Shown here in pieces: positions 6,213-7,676 of a stretch of 7,676 nt of DNA (position 1 is the first letter of the stretch; each line of letters starts with the position of its first letter). The stretch comes from Candidatus Shapirobacteria bacterium UBA1420 (GTDB taxonomy: Bacteria; Patescibacteriota; Microgenomatia; UBA12405). The stretch spans positions 2,982 through 10,657 of the forward strand of contig DBPM01000019.1 of the NCBI GenBank assembly GCA_002304845.1, in the 5' to 3' direction. The notes beneath the pieces are model-generated. The model made no database searches, had not been told where the DNA came from, and saw only the letters and a program-made list of their open reading frames with translations. The position numbers and the translations under genes are program-made.

Positions 6213-6230
6213 TTAATTTCTTTTTTTTTA

Positions 6231-6236
6231 TATAAT
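6231..6236 (+). promoter_or_regulatory. -10 box of the DUF285 repeat-protein gene
   Basis: A perfect TATAAT is preceded by a run of nine T (6221-6229) and followed by ten bases before the ATG at 6247. The expected start near 6243 leaves a leader of only about 4 bases, so the transcript would be leaderless or nearly so. There is no Shine-Dalgarno and no recognisable -35 box. It is back to back with the cupin promoter in a 76-bp gap. Confidence 0.52.
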
Positions 6237-6246
6237 TTTTCTATCT

Positions 6247-7676
6247 ATGACCAAACTAAAAACCATTCTCATTAGTCTTGGTCTACTGACCCTAATTTTT
6301 ATCAGTAACTTTTATTCACCTCACCTCGCTCACGCCTACTCTTCTGACCTATTTGTTACTAGATGGCAAACTAATGTTGCTGGAGCAACTGACCCAACTA
6401 AAGTAACTTTAAGATTTTTGAAAGTAGCTACAGATACATATGAAGTCTCTTGGAACTGTGATAACAATTACGAACTGTTTTACACTAGCTTAGCTACACA
6501 TAATTATCCAACAGCAGGTACATATGATGTTTGTGTTAGATCTACTAGACCACTTCGTTTTTATGCTCCTGATTTAGCTGATGATGAAAAAGCTAAACTC
6601 CTAGAGATTAAACAATGGGGTACTATCCCATGGTCAAGCTTTATGTCTGCTTTCAAGGACATGAAAAACATGCAACTAACTGCTACTGATACTCCTGATT
6701 TATCAAATGTTACAGATATGTCCTATGCTTTTAATGGTGCTACTGCTTTTACTGGTCATAGTTCAATGAATAACTGGAACACTAGCAATATTAAGAATAT
6801 GGCATACATGTTTTATGGAGCTACTTCATTTAATCAATATATTGGTGACTGGAATACAGGAAATGTCACCAGCATGCTATACATGTTTAATGCGGCTACT
6901 AATTTCAATAATGGTGAAGCACCTGGTGCAAGTAATAACACCATGAACTGGAATACTCAAAATGTTCAAAATGTGGCATATATGTTTTATGGTGCTAAAG
7001 CATTTAACCAAAAAATTGGCTCTTGGGATACTAATAATGTTACCAGTATGATTGGTATGTTCTTTAATGCCAGCTCGTTTAATCAATATATTGGAAATTG
7101 GCAAACTGGGAAAATTACCAGTATGACATACATGTTTAGTGGAGCTGTTGCATTTAATAATGGCGACGCTCCGGGTGCCAGCAGTAAGCCCTTAAATTGG
7201 GACACCTCCAAAGTTACTTTTATGAACAATATGTTTAGTAGTGCCACCTCATTCAATCAATATATTGGCAATTGGAATACAGGGAATGTAACAAGTATGA
7301 CATTGATGTTTTACAATGCTAAAACATTTAATCAAGATATTGGCTCCTGGGACACTAGCAAGGTTAAGAATATGTCCAATGTATTTTATAATGCTACAGC
7401 ATTTAATCAGTATATTGGTAATTGGCAAACTGGTGAAGTTACTAATATGGCAAGTATGTTTAATGGTGCAACCAATTTTAACAATGGTGATGTGCCAGGC
7501 GGAAGTAGCAAACCTCTAAATTGGAACACAGTCAATGTCACTGATATGTCGTTTATGTTTGTAGCCAAGAACTTTAATCAGCCAATTGGTCATTGGAATA
7601 CAAAAAATGTAAATAATATGGCACATATGTTTAGAGGTGCTAGTCAATTCAATCAATATATTGGCAATTGGAATAC
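6247..7676 (+). CDS. Secreted BspA-like / DUF285 repeat surface protein (3' end outside window)
   Basis: The frame from ATG 6247 stays open to the window edge, giving 476 residues of a larger protein. Residues 1-30 are a signal peptide with a likely cleavage site after AHA. Residues about 35-105 match the domain that usually opens BspA-like proteins (F-T-W-T..., Y-V-W, THNYPTAGTYDV) and hold the only two cysteines, Cys71 and Cys96, which could form a disulfide. A linker with IKQWGTIPWSSFMSAF and ATDTPDLSNVTDMS leads into DUF285 repeats (PF03382, leucine-rich-repeat-like), about 25 residues each, core FNQYIGNWNTGNVTSM--MF-GA. Such repeats occur in Mycoplasma and many surface proteins, where some act as adhesins; the ligand here is unknown. 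The anchor, expected at the C-terminus, is not in view. Codon choice in the body favours ACA, GCA and TCA more than neighbouring genes do, while the signal peptide region looks like the neighbours, which hints at transfer of the body. Confidence 0.9.
   Translation, partial: MTKLKTILISLGLLTLIFISNFYSPHLAHAYSSDLFVTRWQTNVAGATDPTKVTLRFLKVATDTYEVSWNCDNNYELFYTSLATHNYPTAGTYDVCVRSTRPLRFYAPDLADDEKAKLLEIKQWGTIPWSSFMSAFKDMKNMQLTATDTPDLSNVTDMSYAFNGATAFTGHSSMNNWNTSNIKNMAYMFYGATSFNQYIGDWNTGNVTSMLYMFNAATNFNNGEAPGASNNTMNWNTQNVQNVAYMFYGAKAFNQKIGSWDTNNVTSMIGMFFNASSFNQYIGNWQTGKITSMTYMFSGAVAFNNGDAPGASSKPLNWDTSKVTFMNNMFSSATSFNQYIGNWNTGNVTSMTLMFYNAKTFNQDIGSWDTSKVKNMSNVFYNATAFNQYIGNWQTGEVTNMASMFNGATNFNNGDVPGGSSKPLNWNTVNVTDMSFMFVAKNFNQPIGHWNTKNVNNMAHMFRGASQFNQYIGNWN
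6691..7676 (+). repeat. Tandem DUF285 repeat array within the coding sequence
   Basis: Two leading units (from residue 149 and from residue 168) are followed by regular units starting at residues 195, 220, 253, 278, 303, 336, 361, 386, 411, 443 and 468. Most are 25 residues (75 bp). Those at 220, 303 and 411 are 32-33 residues, with an insert of the form GDAPGASSKPLNW replacing the short IG-W turn. Units differ at many silent sites, so the array is not a very recent expansion. It continues past the window edge. Confidence 0.88.

Noticed and set aside
6829..7676. Regular nucleotide repeats resembling a CRISPR or other direct-repeat array.
   Set aside because: The period is about 75 bp in an open reading frame, copies differ at silent positions, and the translation is a clear DUF285 protein repeat.

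Overview
The window looks like chromosome of a low-GC, gene-dense bacterium, most likely a member of the Patescibacteria/CPR (a Microgenomates-type lineage is my best guess, by inference only). The grounds are the very tight packing (genes overlap or lie a few bases apart, and no non-coding gap exceeds 80 bp), a minimal RsmI lacking the usual C-terminal extension, near absence of Shine-Dalgarno sequences, and several promoters whose -10 box sits only 6-10 bases from the start codon. TGA is used as a stop (holin-like gene, 4098-4100), which argues against the TGA=Gly code of Gracilibacteria/Absconditabacteria.

Layout. (1) 1-699, plus: the C-terminal third of phosphoenolpyruvate synthase (ppsA), cut by the window edge. 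(2) 692-1948, minus: a two-gene unit lexA-rsmI, convergent with and overlapping ppsA by 8 bp. (3) 1949-2008: a 60-bp divergent promoter region. The lexA promoter has -35 and -10 boxes with a direct repeat CTTC-N7-GTTC between them, a candidate LexA operator. (4) 2009-5784, plus: five genes joined by overlaps or zero gaps: an exported, membrane-anchored transglutaminase-like protein; a four-helix YvlD/phage_holin_4_2-like membrane protein; SecG; a membrane-anchored family 5 (oligopeptide-type) solute-binding protein; and a 51-residue single-pass membrane protein. (5) 5781-6170, minus: a small cupin protein, the only gene here with a clear Shine-Dalgarno. (6) 6247 to the window end, plus: a large secreted BspA/DUF285-type repeat protein, still open at the edge.

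How it fits together. The middle unit is a cell-envelope operon: secretion (SecG), an anchored extracytoplasmic binding protein, an anchored extracytoplasmic transglutaminase/protease-fold enzyme and two small membrane proteins. The DUF285 protein is a candidate surface adhesin and, judged by codon choice, its body may be of foreign origin behind a host-like signal peptide. lexA-rsmI pairs the SOS repressor with 16S rRNA methylation, apparently under LexA self-control. I see no CRISPR array, tRNA, rRNA, insertion sequence or prophage. The observations most worth a second look are the lexA operator/leaderless promoter, the envelope operon and the DUF285 gene.
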